64,000 nucleotides of DNA from an uncultured Clostridium sp. (GCA_947244325.1 CAMXJY010000007.1:35582-99581), one strand, 5' to 3'. Counted from the stretch's first letter, positions 6,986 to 19,041 are shown. Translations and numbers: made by a program. Notes: generated by a model not told the origin, from the letters alone.

Positions 6986-9214
6986 CTAATCTATATTTTC
7001 AAATTTTATTTTTAATCCTGTATTTCTTCTTTTAGTATCACAATTATTTATCATAGATTCTATTAAATTTTTATTTCCAATTACTATTAATAATTTTTTT
7101 GCTCTTGTTAATCCTGTATATAAAAGATTTCTTGTAAGTAACATATTTGATGATGGTGGAACTACTAAAATTACAACATCAAATTCACTTCCTTGTGCCT
7201 TATGAATTGTAATAGCATATGCATGCTCTAGTTGGTCTAATTCAGAAAATGCATACCATGCAATTTTCCCATCATCAAACTCGACTTCCATTTGTCTTTC
7301 GTTTGAATCTATTTTTGCTATTCTGCCTATTTCTCCATTAAATACCCCTGTATTTGATTCATAAGTTCTAAGGTCATTTCTACTTCCTTTTTCCCAATAA
7401 ATATCATAATTGTTTTTTATTTGCATTACCCTATCACCTTCTCTAAAAGTGACTTGTCCATAAATTTTTTCTTCTATTTCATCAACTTTTGGATTTAACG
7501 TTTGTTGCAAACTTTGATTTAATTCTTTTGTTCCCATTTTTCCTTTTTTAGTAGGAGTTAGAACTTGTATATTTTTAAAGAATTCATAATCTCCATAATT
7601 TTTTAATCTTTCTTTACTTAAAGATAAAACTTGATATAACATTTTATCTTGATTTGATTCATTTATATAGAAAAAGTCATTTTCTGAATCCTCTTCATAT
7701 TCCTTATTTCCTATAAAACTTATTCCAGAATTAACATTATGCGCATTTACAATAATCTTGCTTTTAGCTGCTTGTCTAAATATTTTATCTAAATGAACTG
7801 TTGCAAATTGATTAGAATCTATCAAATCTTTAAGTATACTACCTGGTCCAACTGATGGTAACTGATTTGGATCTCCAACAAAAATAACTTTTGTTCCTAA
7901 ATAGATTGCTTTTACTAAATAATTCATTAAAAATACGTCTACCATAGACATCTCATCAACTACTAAAACATCAGCATCTACAGGTGTTACGTCTGTATCT
8001 ATACTTCCTAATTTATCTTCTTCAAATTTTCCTATTTCCAATAATCTGTGTATTGTTTTTGCCTCTTCTCCTGTTGTTTCACTCATTCTTTTAGCTGCTC
8101 TACCTGTTGGAGCACATAAAACTACTTTTTTCTTATGTGTTTTATAAATCTCTATTGCGCATTTTATAATAGTAGTCTTTCCTGTTCCTGGTCCACCTGT
8201 TATTATACATACATTATTTTCGTTTATTTGTTTTATAGCTTCAAATTGCTTTTCCGATAATTCAATATCTATTTTTTCTTCATGTTTTCTTATTTCGCTT
8301 TCAAAGTTCTTCATAAATTTTGCATTTTCACAATCTCTTAAAACTGCTAATCTTTCTGCAATATTTTTTTCTGCTTTATATAGTGGTTCTAAAAACACCC
8401 ATTTTTCATCTTCTTTTTCTATTATATGAATTTCTGATGTAACATCTAGATTTATAATATTATCTTCTATTATATTTTCGTCTACTTCTAATATACTTTT
8501 TACATATGTTATTAAATTCTCTTTTTGTACACATGTATTTCCATTATAACTAGCTACTAATAGTGCATATTTTATTCCACTCTTTACCCTATAATCGCTA
8601 TCCATCGGAATTCCTATTTGCATAGCAATTTTATCAATATTATTAAAATTAATTCCATAAACTATATCTACTAAAACATATGGATTTTCTTGTATTTTTT
8701 CTACAGCATCTACTCCAAGTGCATCATAAACTCTTTTACTATTATTAGCTCCTATTCCAAACTGCTCTAAAAAACTAACAATTTGCCATACTCCCCACTT
8801 TTCGTTAAATTCTTCTCCTATTTCATATGCTTTATCTTTCGATATGCCTTTGATTTCTGCTAATCTTAATGGTTCAAACTTGAATACTGTTAAAGTTTCT
8901 TCACCAAATTTTTCTATAATCTTTCTTGCAGTTGCTGGTCCTATTCCTTTTATTGTACCACTTGCTAAATATTTTTCCAAAGCAGCTGCATCTTCTGGCA
9001 TTACTTTTTCAAAAGTATCTATTTTAAACTGCTCTCCATAATCTTGATGTATTACCATTTTTCCATTTAATTTTAATGTATCTCCAACAGAAATAAAAGG
9101 TAAATAACCTACTACTGTTATAACCTCTCCATCTTCAAGTGAAAAAACTGCTATTGTATAACTATTTGATTCATTTTGATATATAAATTCTTCTATTTGT
9201 CCTCTTATTTCCAA
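6986..9214 (-). CDS. recD2: RecD2 (YrrC-type) DNA helicase
   Basis: A 742-residue SF1B 5'-3' helicase found without RecBC. The long N-terminal part includes helix-hairpin-helix repeats (ASGTIKGIGPATARKI, residues 84-99, and AEIKGISKDKAYEIG). Walker A is GGPGTGKTT (340-348), motif II VVDEMSMVD, and the C-terminal UvrD-like motif VI is YTGLTRAKK. RecD2 acts in replication-fork and mismatch repair maintenance in Firmicutes. The start codon is TTG with GGAG 6 bases upstream. Length fits the family. Confidence 0.95.
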   Translation of the reverse strand: MEIRGQIEEFIYQNESNSYTIAVFSLEDGEVITVVGYLPFISVGDTLKLNGKMVIHQDYGEQFKIDTFEKVMPEDAAALEKYLASGTIKGIGPATARKIIEKFGEETLTVFKFEPLRLAEIKGISKDKAYEIGEEFNEKWGVWQIVSFLEQFGIGANNSKRVYDALGVDAVEKIQENPYVLVDIVYGINFNNIDKIAMQIGIPMDSDYRVKSGIKYALLVASYNGNTCVQKENLITYVKSILEVDENIIEDNIINLDVTSEIHIIEKEDEKWVFLEPLYKAEKNIAERLAVLRDCENAKFMKNFESEIRKHEEKIDIELSEKQFEAIKQINENNVCIITGGPGTGKTTIIKCAIEIYKTHKKKVVLCAPTGRAAKRMSETTGEEAKTIHRLLEIGKFEEDKLGSIDTDVTPVDADVLVVDEMSMVDVFLMNYLVKAIYLGTKVIFVGDPNQLPSVGPGSILKDLIDSNQFATVHLDKIFRQAAKSKIIVNAHNVNSGISFIGNKEYEEDSENDFFYINESNQDKMLYQVLSLSKERLKNYGDYEFFKNIQVLTPTKKGKMGTKELNQSLQQTLNPKVDEIEEKIYGQVTFREGDRVMQIKNNYDIYWEKGSRNDLRTYESNTGVFNGEIGRIAKIDSNERQMEVEFDDGKIAWYAFSELDQLEHAYAITIHKAQGSEFDVVILVVPPSSNMLLTRNLLYTGLTRAKKLLIVIGNKNLIESMINNCDTKRRNTGLKIKFENID

Positions 9215-9287
9215 TTTTTTCTCCAGTTCTATTTTATCAAATATATGTTTGTGTTATTTTATCATTTATATGTTGATTATGCAAGAA

Positions 9288-10319
9288 TTATCTAGCATCA
9301 AATCCTTCTCCTTTTTTATCTTCTCTTTTTGCACCTTTTAATATATTTGATACAGTATTAGAACTTGCTTCTCTTATATTATTTAATATTTTTTTGGCAG
9401 TAGTTTGTTTAGATTTTCTAGGCATTTTTACATCTCGTGCCATTTCTTTCATATCATCTTTAACACCTTCTAAATATTCACCTGTTAAAGCTTCATATAA
9501 TTTATCGAAATCTTCTTTTGATACACCTAAAAACAAAGGTAAACTATCTAATTTGAGATGGCTATTAACTGCTTGTGTAATTTTAACTTCATCTGTTAAA
9601 ACTCCATTATATCTTCGATTTAACATTTTATACTTTTCTTCATATTTTTTATAAATTAAAGCTTCTCTAAATTTTTTTCTTTCTTCTTCATTTAAACTTT
9701 TAAATTTTTCAGGATTATCTACATCACTAACAATTCTTGAAACTCTTGAATATGCTTGTTCATATGCTTTCTTTTGTGCTAAATCTTCTATTATTATAGC
9801 TCTATATCTATATGGAATTACTCTTGAATCTATCCTATCTAAATCATCTTTACTTTCTATAGCATTTATATTTATTCTATATGAATCATATTCTAAATCT
9901 CTTAAATCTTTACTTCTTTCTCCTTGATAAATAGAATCCTCACCGATTTCATCATTATCTATAAATTGCATTAAATAATAAGCCTCTCTAATATATCTAA
10001 TTGCATCATCTCTTACATCTACAATTAAATTATCATCTTTTTTAGCGGCTTCTTCATCATATACAGTTACACTGCTTCCAGCATATAAATCTCTCTTTTC
10101 TTTAAAAGATTCTACTTTATAGTTATTCATCCTCTCTCTAAGTTCTATATACTGTTTGCTTAAAGCTTCAAATTCCTTTTGCAATAATGATTCTTCTATT
10201 TGTCTTACAGGTTTTCTCGCTACTTCACTCTCTGCCATATTTATTATAGAACTCATAATACGATGTTGTAAATCTATAATATTATCCAAAGTTCTATACA
10301 TGTTTTCTTCATATTCCAT
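9288..10319 (-). CDS. Unknown charged, helical 343-aa protein
   Basis: I do not recognise a family. The protein is highly charged and predicted helical throughout, with long heptad-like stretches (residues 25-75) and a basic, lysine-rich C-terminal third (KMPRKSKQTTAKKILNN). No signal peptide, membrane span or catalytic motif is visible. AGGAG lies 6 bases upstream of the ATG. It follows dnaJ but is separated by a terminator hairpin. Its setting among core genes suggests a lineage-conserved cytoplasmic protein. Confidence 0.75.
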   Translation of the reverse strand: MEYEENMYRTLDNIIDLQHRIMSSIINMAESEVARKPVRQIEESLLQKEFEALSKQYIELRERMNNYKVESFKEKRDLYAGSSVTVYDEEAAKKDDNLIVDVRDDAIRYIREAYYLMQFIDNDEIGEDSIYQGERSKDLRDLEYDSYRININAIESKDDLDRIDSRVIPYRYRAIIIEDLAQKKAYEQAYSRVSRIVSDVDNPEKFKSLNEEERKKFREALIYKKYEEKYKMLNRRYNGVLTDEVKITQAVNSHLKLDSLPLFLGVSKEDFDKLYEALTGEYLEGVKDDMKEMARDVKMPRKSKQTTAKKILNNIREASSNTVSNILKGAKREDKKGEGFDAR

Positions 10320-10338
10320 ATTATTCTCCTAACAAAAA

Positions 10339-10375
10339 ACTAAAGAAAATACTTTTAAATTGTATCTTCTTTAGT
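10339..10375 (-). terminator. Terminator after dnaJ
   Basis: ACTAAAGAAAATAC and GTATCTTCTTTAGT pair with one mismatch; on the minus strand a TTTTTTG tract follows. Confidence 0.8.
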
Positions 10376-10388
10376 AATCTAAAATAAT

Positions 10389-11546
10389 CTATCCAAAAAT
10401 TCCTTTTTTCTTTATTGGTGGTTGTTCATTCATTGTTTTTGCAAGTTGTGTTAATAAATCTCTTTGCTCTCGTGTTAATTTCTTTGGAGTTTGAACTACT
10501 ACTGTAAATACAAAATCTCCTCTCCAATTTCCATTTACACTTTTAAATCCTTTATTTTTAATAGTAAATTTTGTTCCTGTTTGAGTTCCTTCTGGTATTT
10601 TATATTTTTCTTTTGTTCCATCAACCATAGGAATCTCAAGTTCTGTTCCTAGTGCTGCTCCTGCAAATGTAATCGGTATTTCACATAATACATGCTCTGC
10701 TTTTCTTGAATATATACTATGTCTTTTTATATGAACTACTATATATAAATCTCCGTTTGTTCCACCATTTGAACCAACTTCACCTTCTCCTTTTAATACA
10801 ATAGTTTGACCTTCATCAATTCCTTGTGGAATTTTTACTTTTAATTTTATTGATTTTTTAACAATTCCTTTTCCCCTACATTCTGGACATGGTTCTTTTA
10901 TAACTTTTCCTGTTCCACCACATTGTGAACATACTTTTTGTGTTGACATTTGACCAAATGGAGTTGTTACTACTTGTTTTATTTTTCCTGTTCCATTACA
11001 CATTGAACATTTATCTGCTGTTGTTCCTCTTTTTGCTCCACTTCCATTACATGATGTACATTTTTCGTTTCTATTTATACTTATTTCTTTTTCAACTCCA
11101 GAATATGCTTCTTCAAAAGTAATATCTAAATTAATTTTTAAGTCTGCTCCTCTTCTTACTCCATTAGAGCTTCTACTTCTTGTAGATCCTCCACCGAAAA
11201 ATGATGAGAATATATCTCCTAAATCGCCAAAATCACTAAAGTCTGAAAATCCGCCAAATCCGTCAAATCCTGATCCATAAGAGTAATATCCTCCACCTTG
11301 ACCACCACCGAAATTTTGTGGTCCATCAAATCCAAATTGGTCATACATTTGTCTTTTTTGTTTATCTGAAAGAATTTCATACGCTTCATTTACTTCTTTA
11401 AATTTTTGTTCTGCTTCTTCTTTATTATCAGGGTTAGCATCAGGATGATATTGTTTTGCAAGCTTTCTAAATGCTTTTTTTAGTTCTTCATCAGTTGCGT
11501 TTTTCCCTACGCCTAATACTTCATAATAATCACGTTTTTGAGCCAT
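10389..11546 (-). CDS. dnaJ: Chaperone DnaJ
   Basis: A 385-residue type I Hsp40. The J domain has HPD at 34-36, then a Gly/Phe-rich linker (about 75-130), four zinc-binding CxxCxGxG repeats ([32 protein letters not shown]) and the substrate-binding C-terminal domain. It stimulates DnaK ATPase. AGGAGG precedes the start. Last gene of the heat-shock cluster. Confidence 0.97.
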   Translation of the reverse strand: MAQKRDYYEVLGVGKNATDEELKKAFRKLAKQYHPDANPDNKEEAEQKFKEVNEAYEILSDKQKRQMYDQFGFDGPQNFGGGQGGGYYSYGSGFDGFGGFSDFSDFGDLGDIFSSFFGGGSTRSRSSNGVRRGADLKINLDITFEEAYSGVEKEISINRNEKCTSCNGSGAKRGTTADKCSMCNGTGKIKQVVTTPFGQMSTQKVCSQCGGTGKVIKEPCPECRGKGIVKKSIKLKVKIPQGIDEGQTIVLKGEGEVGSNGGTNGDLYIVVHIKRHSIYSRKAEHVLCEIPITFAGAALGTELEIPMVDGTKEKYKIPEGTQTGTKFTIKNKGFKSVNGNWRGDFVFTVVVQTPKKLTREQRDLLTQLAKTMNEQPPIKKKGIFG

Positions 11547-11569
11547 TATTATCTTATCCTCCTTAAGTT

Positions 11570-11929
11570 CTATACATATTTCTTTTTGTTTTCTTCTTCA
11601 TAATTTCTATTCAAATTTGTGTGATATTTTTCTAAATATACTTTAGTAAATTCCTCTGCAGATATATCTAATCTATTCATAACTTCTATGTAATACATCA
11701 AAACATCACTTAATTCTTCAATAAATCTATTTCTTATTCCTTCGTCATTCATTATGTTATCGATTTTTTTCTTCTTTATAATTGATATGCATTCACCAAT
11801 TTCCTCAACCATAAATAATATATGATCTTTTGCATGCTGTGGATCCATATCATGCCATTTTTCTTTGTTTAACTCATATAACTTAAATTGCATTTCTTTC
11901 AATTCTGATATTTTTAAATCTTTTTCCAT
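11570..11929 (-). CDS. MazG-like nucleotide pyrophosphohydrolase
   Basis: A 119-residue all-alpha protein of the MazG/dUTPase-like family. The metal-binding signature appears as VEEIGECI (about 47-54) and [10 protein letters not shown] (about 85-94), the paired ExxE and ExxD helices of this fold. The substrate is unknown; house-cleaning of nucleotides is the usual role. It sits between dnaK and dnaJ, 23 bases before the dnaJ start, an insertion in the usual dnaK-dnaJ order, so it is probably heat-inducible with them. Confidence 0.8.
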   Translation of the reverse strand: MEKDLKISELKEMQFKLYELNKEKWHDMDPQHAKDHILFMVEEIGECISIIKKKKIDNIMNDEGIRNRFIEELSDVLMYYIEVMNRLDISAEEFTKVYLEKYHTNLNRNYEEENKKKYV

Positions 11930-11994
11930 ATAAAATTAGTTCCTTTCTTAAAGTTATTATGAAAAACAATTTTTACTTTTATAATAGCTATATA

Positions 11995-12022
11995 GAGGCC
12001 AGAGAATATATTTTCTGACCTC
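11995..12022 (-). terminator. Hairpin downstream of dnaK
   Basis: GAGGCCAGA pairs with TCTGACCTC (one G-T) 60 bases after dnaK. The T-tract is poor, so it may be a partial terminator or an RNA-stability element that sets dnaK above the downstream genes. Confidence 0.45.
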
Positions 12023-12082
12023 TCTTATAACCATTATAATTAATTCTATATTTACTAATCTATCCCTAATGAGTCAAAAGTA

Positions 12083-13969
<1,887 letters not shown>

Positions 13970-14062
13970 TTATTACATACATTTTTATATACCTTAATCA
14001 GGCTTGTAGTTTTCTTTTGTTTATTTATAATAATTTTTAATTATTAACTAAATTAATATATC

Positions 14063-14548
14063 TTAATTAGCAACTATAACCATTGAATGTCTAACTACTT
14101 TATTACCAATTTTATATCCTTTTCTATATTCTTGAACAATTTCTTGCTCTCCTTTAGTACTATCTTCAACATGGCTTACTGCTTCATGATATTCTGGATT
14201 AAATTTTTGTCCTAATGTTTCAATTTCTTCTAGTCCTAATCCTTTTAAAGCTTCTTGAAATTGTCTTGCTACTAATTTTACTCCATCTTGATACTGAGTA
14301 TCTTCTGTTTTGGCTTCTGCTGCTTTTTCTAGATTATCCATTATAGGAAGCATTGTTGCTACAACATCACCTGTAATCATTCCATAAATACTTTCTTTTT
14401 CTTTTTGACTTCTTTTTTTGTAGTTTTCAAATTCTGCAAGTAATCTTTTATATCTATCATCTAATTCATCATATTCTTCTTTAGATACAGTTTCTGCTTT
14501 TATTATTTCTTCATTATTCTCGTTTAAATCTTTCTCTTCGTTTTCCAA
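14063..14548 (-). CDS. grpE: Nucleotide exchange factor GrpE
   Basis: A 161-residue GrpE: a long N-terminal coiled coil (about 20-70) followed by the beta-wing domain (LEEIETLGQKFNPEYHEAV, GYKIGNKVVRHSMVIV). It releases ADP from DnaK. The start codon appears to be TTG, with GGAGAGG upstream. It lies 17 bases after hrcA. Confidence 0.95.
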   Translation of the reverse strand: MENEEKDLNENNEEIIKAETVSKEEYDELDDRYKRLLAEFENYKKRSQKEKESIYGMITGDVVATMLPIMDNLEKAAEAKTEDTQYQDGVKLVARQFQEALKGLGLEEIETLGQKFNPEYHEAVSHVEDSTKGEQEIVQEYRKGYKIGNKVVRHSMVIVAN

Positions 14549-14565
14549 AATACTTCCTCTCCTTT

Positions 14566-15594
14566 TTAAAATTTTCCATTTTTAAAATCATCATTTAATT
14601 TTTTGCTTATATATTTCATAACTGAAATTACTTTTGAGTAATCCATTCTTGTTGGACCAATAATTCCAATTGTTCCTATATCTTTATCTTCTAATAGGTG
14701 ATTAAAAGTTACTATACTAAAATTCTTTAATTCTTCTTTTTCTGTTTCTTCACCTATATATATATTTATATTTTCTGCTACACCTGTATTTAAAACATCT
14801 GCAACTAAATCTTTTGCATCTAATACATTTAAAAAATCTTTAGCTACATCTACTTTTTTAAATTCAGGCATATCTATTACTTTGTTTGCACCATCCAGAT
14901 ACACTTGTTGTGATTCAATAATTATTTTATTTATTTCTTCAATTACTTTTTTTATAATGTTAATACCTGTTTTCATTTCATTCATTATGAATTCTTCTAA
15001 TGGTGAATTCATTGTTTCTAATGGTTTTCCTACTAACTTATTTTTAAATATATAAGTTAAATCATCTACTTGTTGTTGCTCAATATCTTCATCGAATTTA
15101 ATAATTGATTCTCTTATTATTCCTGAATCTGTAAGTATTACCGCCATTAAAACTCTGCTTCCTAATAAAACAAATTTTATATCAATTATTGTATGATTTT
15201 GAACATCAGGTGCTATTGTTATAGTTGTATAATGAGTTATTTCTGATAATGTTGTTGTTGCAATTCTAGTTAGCTCTTCTAAATCATTTACTTTAGTTTC
15301 TAACCTTTCTCTTATCATTTCCATTTCTTTTTTACTAAGTTTATCATCTCTTATTAACTCATCTACATAGTATCTATATCCTTTTTGAGATGGTATACGC
15401 CCTGCAGATGTATGTGGCTTTTCTAGAAATCCTATTTTTTCTAATTCTGCCATTTCATTTCTTATTGTAGCACTACTACATTCTAATTCTCGTACTAAAT
15501 TTCCTGAACTTACTGGCTCAGCTGTTTCTATATATTCTTCAATTATAGCTTGTAGTATTTTCTTTTTTCTTTTATCTAATTCCCCTGACATCAT
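14566..15594 (-). CDS. hrcA: Heat-inducible repressor HrcA
   Basis: A 342-residue repressor with an N-terminal winged helix (residues about 5-75, including VRELECSSATIRNEMAELE and KPHTSAGRIPS) and a C-terminal GAF-like dimerisation domain (FNHLLEDKDIGTIGIIGPTRMDYSK). It binds CIRCE operators; one lies directly upstream, so the operon is autoregulated. AGAGGTGA precedes the start. Confidence 0.96.
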   Translation of the reverse strand: MMSGELDKRKKKILQAIIEEYIETAEPVSSGNLVRELECSSATIRNEMAELEKIGFLEKPHTSAGRIPSQKGYRYYVDELIRDDKLSKKEMEMIRERLETKVNDLEELTRIATTTLSEITHYTTITIAPDVQNHTIIDIKFVLLGSRVLMAVILTDSGIIRESIIKFDEDIEQQQVDDLTYIFKNKLVGKPLETMNSPLEEFIMNEMKTGINIIKKVIEEINKIIIESQQVYLDGANKVIDMPEFKKVDVAKDFLNVLDAKDLVADVLNTGVAENINIYIGEETEKEELKNFSIVTFNHLLEDKDIGTIGIIGPTRMDYSKVISVMKYISKKLNDDFKNGKF

Positions 15595-15604
15595 TTCACC
15601 TCTT

Positions 15605-15631
15605 TTAGCAAACTTGATGTTTGACTGCTAA
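15605..15631. promoter_or_regulatory. CIRCE operator of the hrcA operon
   Basis: Read on the minus strand it is TTAGCAGTC, 9 bases, GTTTGCTAA, against the consensus TTAGCACTC-N9-GAGTGCTAA (8 of 9 and 7 of 9 matches, spacing exact). It overlaps the expected transcription start, just downstream of the -10, which is the usual repressing position. Confidence 0.88.
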
Positions 15632-15632
15632 T

Positions 15633-15661
15633 ATAATATAACTTTATTATATGTTTGTCAA
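15633..15661 (-). promoter_or_regulatory. Promoter of the hrcA-grpE-dnaK operon
   Basis: TTGACA (15656-15661), a 17-base spacer and TATTAT (15633-15638) on the minus strand, about 40 bases upstream of hrcA. Confidence 0.88.
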
Positions 15662-15759
15662 GTGAAATTTATAAATATTTTTTAGTTAATAAGTATTATA
15701 TTTGAAAATATTTTTTATATTTTCAATTTTATTTTTATAAAAATATTTATAATTTATCA

Positions 15760-16893
15760 CTATATAAATTCTTCAAATACTATGTTCGCTAAGTCAAGTC
15801 CTTTGCTTGTTAGTTTTATGTTGTCTAAGTCTACTTCTATCAAGCCTTCTTCTGTAAGTTTACTTATTTCAAATCTAAAATAAAATAGTGGATTTATTCT
15901 AAATTTCCTTTCAAATTCTGATATACTTATTCCTTCTATTTTTCTTAATCCTATCATCATAAATTCTTTTGCTTTTGATTCTCTAGTTTGTTCTTCATGA
16001 ACTATTATATTTTTACTAAATTCATTATTTTCTATATTCGTTATATATTCTTGTAAATTATCTATATTAGAAAATCTTTTATTATCCATGTATGAATGTG
16101 CTGCTAGTCCAAATCCTAGATATTCTTCTTGATTCCAACAATCTAAATTATGTTTTGATTCAAACCCATTTCTAGCAAAATTAGAAATCTCATAATGCTT
16201 AAATCCATTTTTCTCAAGTATTCTCTTAGTTTTCCAATACATTTTTCTCTCTATTTCTTCATCTACATATTTTAATGTTCCATTATCTAACATGTTCTTT
16301 ATTTCTGTATTTTCTTCTACTATTAAAGAATATATTGAAATATGTTTTGGTTTTAAATTTATTACTTCATATAGACTATCTATCAACTCTTTTTCTGTTT
16401 GAGTTGGAATTGAAAGCATTAAATCAACATTAATATTTTCAAATTCTTCTTTTACAATATTATAAGTATCTAAAAATTGATTATAATTATGAATTCTTCC
16501 TATCAAATCCAAAATTCTATCATTAGTAGATTGAAGTCCAATACTTATTCTGTTTATTCCACACTTTTTATATTCTAATATTTTTTCTTTGCTCACTGTT
16601 CCAGGATTAATCTCTATTGTTATTTCTGCATTTTCTGATATTTTAAATTTTTTACTAATCTCTTTTAATACTTGACTTATATACTTTGAATTTACTAAAG
16701 ATGGAGTACCTCCTCCAATATAAATTGTTGTTATTTCTTTATTTTCTAAAATATCTTTATTTTTTATTTCTTCTATTAAACTTTTAAAATATTTTTCTTG
16801 AATATTCTCATCACAAGAAAAAGAAATGAAATCACAATATTTACATTTCTTTTTACAAAATGGTATATGTATATAAATCCCAAATCTTTCCAT
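15760..16893 (-). CDS. hemW: Radical SAM heme chaperone HemW
   Basis: A 377-residue HemN-like protein. The radical-SAM cluster motif CKKKCKYC (C-x3-C-x2-C) is at residues 13-20, followed by GGGTPS and the HemN C-terminal domain. The Firmicutes members are HemW heme chaperones rather than coproporphyrinogen oxidases; the annotation as HemW rests on this and on its usual position close to the hrcA-dnaK cluster. It starts 18 bases after whiA. Confidence 0.9.
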   Translation of the reverse strand: MERFGIYIHIPFCKKKCKYCDFISFSCDENIQEKYFKSLIEEIKNKDILENKEITTIYIGGGTPSLVNSKYISQVLKEISKKFKISENAEITIEINPGTVSKEKILEYKKCGINRISIGLQSTNDRILDLIGRIHNYNQFLDTYNIVKEEFENINVDLMLSIPTQTEKELIDSLYEVINLKPKHISIYSLIVEENTEIKNMLDNGTLKYVDEEIERKMYWKTKRILEKNGFKHYEISNFARNGFESKHNLDCWNQEEYLGFGLAAHSYMDNKRFSNIDNLQEYITNIENNEFSKNIIVHEEQTRESKAKEFMMIGLRKIEGISISEFERKFRINPLFYFRFEISKLTEEGLIEVDLDNIKLTSKGLDLANIVFEEFI

Positions 16894-16911
16894 TTTTATT
16901 CCTTTTATATT

Positions 16912-17772
16912 TTATTTTCTTTGTCTTAAATCTTCAGCAATTTCATGAATTTTTTGTAATCTGTGATTTACTCCTGATTTTCCTATTGGATTTTCAAGCA
17001 ATTCTCCTAAAACTTTTAAACTTGCATCTGGATTTTCAAGTCTTAAAATAGCAATTTCTTTTAAATAATCTGGTAATTCATCAAACTTTTTCAAATTTTG
17101 TATAAGTTTTATATCATTTACTTGATCTACTGATGCATTTATAATTTTATTCAAATTAGCTGTTTCACAATTTACTAATCTATTTACATTATTTTTTATT
17201 TCTTTTGTTACTCTAACATCTTCAAAATCAAGTACTCCTTTATTTGCTCCAATTAAAGCTAAAAACTTTGATATTTCCTCTGCATCTTTTATATATAAAT
17301 AATATCTATTTTTATTTTCAAGTAATTTTAAAGAAATCCCAAAAGATTTACATATATTTAAAATATATTCAGCATTGTTCTTTTCTTGAAATATCATCTC
17401 TAAATGATATTGTTTATTAGGATCTGTTATTGAACCTGCCCCTAAAAAACTTCCTTTTACAATCGCTCTTTGAACTTCTTCATCTTTATCTATCTTAATC
17501 TGCATAAATTCTTCTACGTTTTCATTTTTTTCTATTGTTGCAACAAAAACTTTTCCTCTAACATTTGGTTCATATTCAATTTGAAGATTAAAAAGTATTT
17601 TATAAAATCTTTCAATATTGAATTCATTTTCTGTTACAAATTCTAAAACATTATCACTATTGGTAGTATTTCCAGTTAAAATATATCCTAAAAATTCAGA
17701 TTCCAATATTTTAAGATTTTTCAAATTATTTACTTTTGTTAATTCTTCTTTTATATCTGATGAAAAAGACAT
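16912..17772 (-). CDS. whiA: WhiA sporulation/division regulator
   Basis: A 286-residue protein with an N-terminal degenerate LAGLIDADG fold (residues 1-190; FLGYILTGNT, GSFLGAGSITDPNKQYHLE) and a C-terminal helix-turn-helix (LLENPIGKSGVNHRLQKI). It binds DNA and affects division and chromosome segregation. The start MSFSSDIKEE at 17772 is chosen because AAGGAG lies 6 bases upstream. The gene usually follows yvcK; here it follows prmC. Confidence 0.92.
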   Translation of the reverse strand: MSFSSDIKEELTKVNNLKNLKILESEFLGYILTGNTTNSDNVLEFVTENEFNIERFYKILFNLQIEYEPNVRGKVFVATIEKNENVEEFMQIKIDKDEEVQRAIVKGSFLGAGSITDPNKQYHLEMIFQEKNNAEYILNICKSFGISLKLLENKNRYYLYIKDAEEISKFLALIGANKGVLDFEDVRVTKEIKNNVNRLVNCETANLNKIINASVDQVNDIKLIQNLKKFDELPDYLKEIAILRLENPDASLKVLGELLENPIGKSGVNHRLQKIHEIAEDLRQRK

Positions 17773-17847
17773 TTTTCTCTCCTTTTTATCCATTTGATAA
17801 TTAACATTTTGTATCCTATAAAATATTCATTAATATACACATATTTA

Positions 17848-18699
17848 CTATACTTGTGCCACTACAACTCTATCATTTCCAGATAAATCTTTTTTTGAAT
17901 ATATATTTTTGTACTCGTTTTCTTTAAATAATTTTTCAAGTGATACTCTTTGATTATATCCAATTTCAAAGGCTAAATATCCTTCTGAATTTAAGTATTT
18001 CTTAGATTCTTTTATTATTTTTTTATAAAAATCTAATCCATCTTTTCCACCATCTAAAGCAATTATTGGTTCTTTCTTTACTTCTTCTGATAATGTTTCT
18101 ATAATTTCTGTTTCTATATATGGCGGATTTGAAACTATTATATCAAACTTGTATAATTCTGAAATCTCTTCAAAAATATTTGATTTAAAAAATAAAACAT
18201 TTGCACTATTTTTCATTGAATTTTCTTCTGCAATTTTTAATGCTTTTTCACTTATATCTGATGCATAAACTAATGCTTTATTTCCTAAAATTTTAGCAAG
18301 TGATACCGCTATTGCTCCACTTCCTGTGCATAAATCTAATATCCTAATTTCTAACTTTTCCTTTTTTATTTTACTTGCAATAGAAATAATTTCTTCTACT
18401 AAATTTTCTGTATCTGGTTGTGGAATAAGAACATCACTATTCACAAAAAAATCAAATCCCATAAATTCTTGATGATTTAAAATGTATTGAATAGGTTCAT
18501 GATTTTTTAATCTTTCTATTTTATTTTTATATAATTCATATAATTCATTATTTATCTCTTCATCACTATGAATTATTAAATATTCTTTTTCTTTATCTAA
18601 AGTATTCGCAAGTAGTCTTCTAGCACTTAATTTACTATCTTCAATTCCATTTTTCTCAAGTAATTCTATACTTTCTTTTAAAACTTCAGATATTTTCAT
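17848..18699 (-). CDS. prmC: Release-factor glutamine methyltransferase PrmC
   Basis: A 283-residue SAM-dependent methyltransferase that modifies the GGQ glutamine of peptide release factors. The SAM site LDLCTGSGAIAVSLAK and the catalytic NPPY (in VSNPPYIE) are clear. ATG at 18699 is preferred over a GTG four codons earlier because the GTG overlaps the AAGGTG site. First gene of prmC-whiA-hemW. Confidence 0.94.
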   Translation of the reverse strand: MKISEVLKESIELLEKNGIEDSKLSARRLLANTLDKEKEYLIIHSDEEINNELYELYKNKIERLKNHEPIQYILNHQEFMGFDFFVNSDVLIPQPDTENLVEEIISIASKIKKEKLEIRILDLCTGSGAIAVSLAKILGNKALVYASDISEKALKIAEENSMKNSANVLFFKSNIFEEISELYKFDIIVSNPPYIETEIIETLSEEVKKEPIIALDGGKDGLDFYKKIIKESKKYLNSEGYLAFEIGYNQRVSLEKLFKENEYKNIYSKKDLSGNDRVVVAQV

Positions 18700-18764
18700 A
18701 TTTATCACCTTTTATTGATATTTGCTACTTAGTTTACCATGTTTTCTTTTAAAAATCAACTTGT

Positions 18765-18795
18765 AAACTACAAATTTTGCCGAAGGCTTTAGTTG
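18765..18795 (+). repeat. Partial dispersed repeat, copy I
   Basis: CTACAAATTTTGCCGAAGG and CTTTAGTTGTT match the left half of the dispersed core; the palindromic right half is missing. Confidence 0.35.
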
Positions 18796-18821
18796 TTAAA
18801 ATTATTTTCCTCGTATAATAA

Positions 18822-19010
18822 AAAAAGCCCCACGTCTAAGCCGTAAGTTGAAAGAATTTTTATGGACCTGTACTCACACAGGTGGGTGCCCTCCTAAATA
18901 CTCATGGGTTTCTTACATAAATGCAAGCATACACGCCATATCTAGAGTTCGAGCTCCCTTCTCCAAAACTTGTAGGTTCTAAAAATTCTGTCTATACGCA
19001 CTACGCAGGG
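18822..19010 (-). ncRNA. ssrS: 6S RNA
   Basis: The minus-strand RNA of about 189 bases begins CCCTGCGTAGTGCG and ends ACGTGGGGC plus a T-run. The ends pair (CCC/GGG and GCGTA/TACGG), and a second perfect helix joins AGAATTTTTA to TAAAAATTCT. The middle holds the large open bubble and the conserved Firmicutes strings CCTACAAGTTTTGGAG, GGCGTGTATGCTTGCA, and TAGGAGGGCACCCACCTG. 6S RNA sequesters the housekeeping RNA polymerase. It lies between prmC and a radical SAM gene. Confidence 0.88.
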
Positions 19011-19041
19011 AAAATTATTATTTAATTTATATTGTATATTT

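Noticed and set aside
18822..19010. tmRNA or SRP RNA
   Set aside because: No tRNA-like CCA end or tag frame, and no SRP Alu/GGAAGCA signature; end pairing and conserved strings fit 6S RNA.
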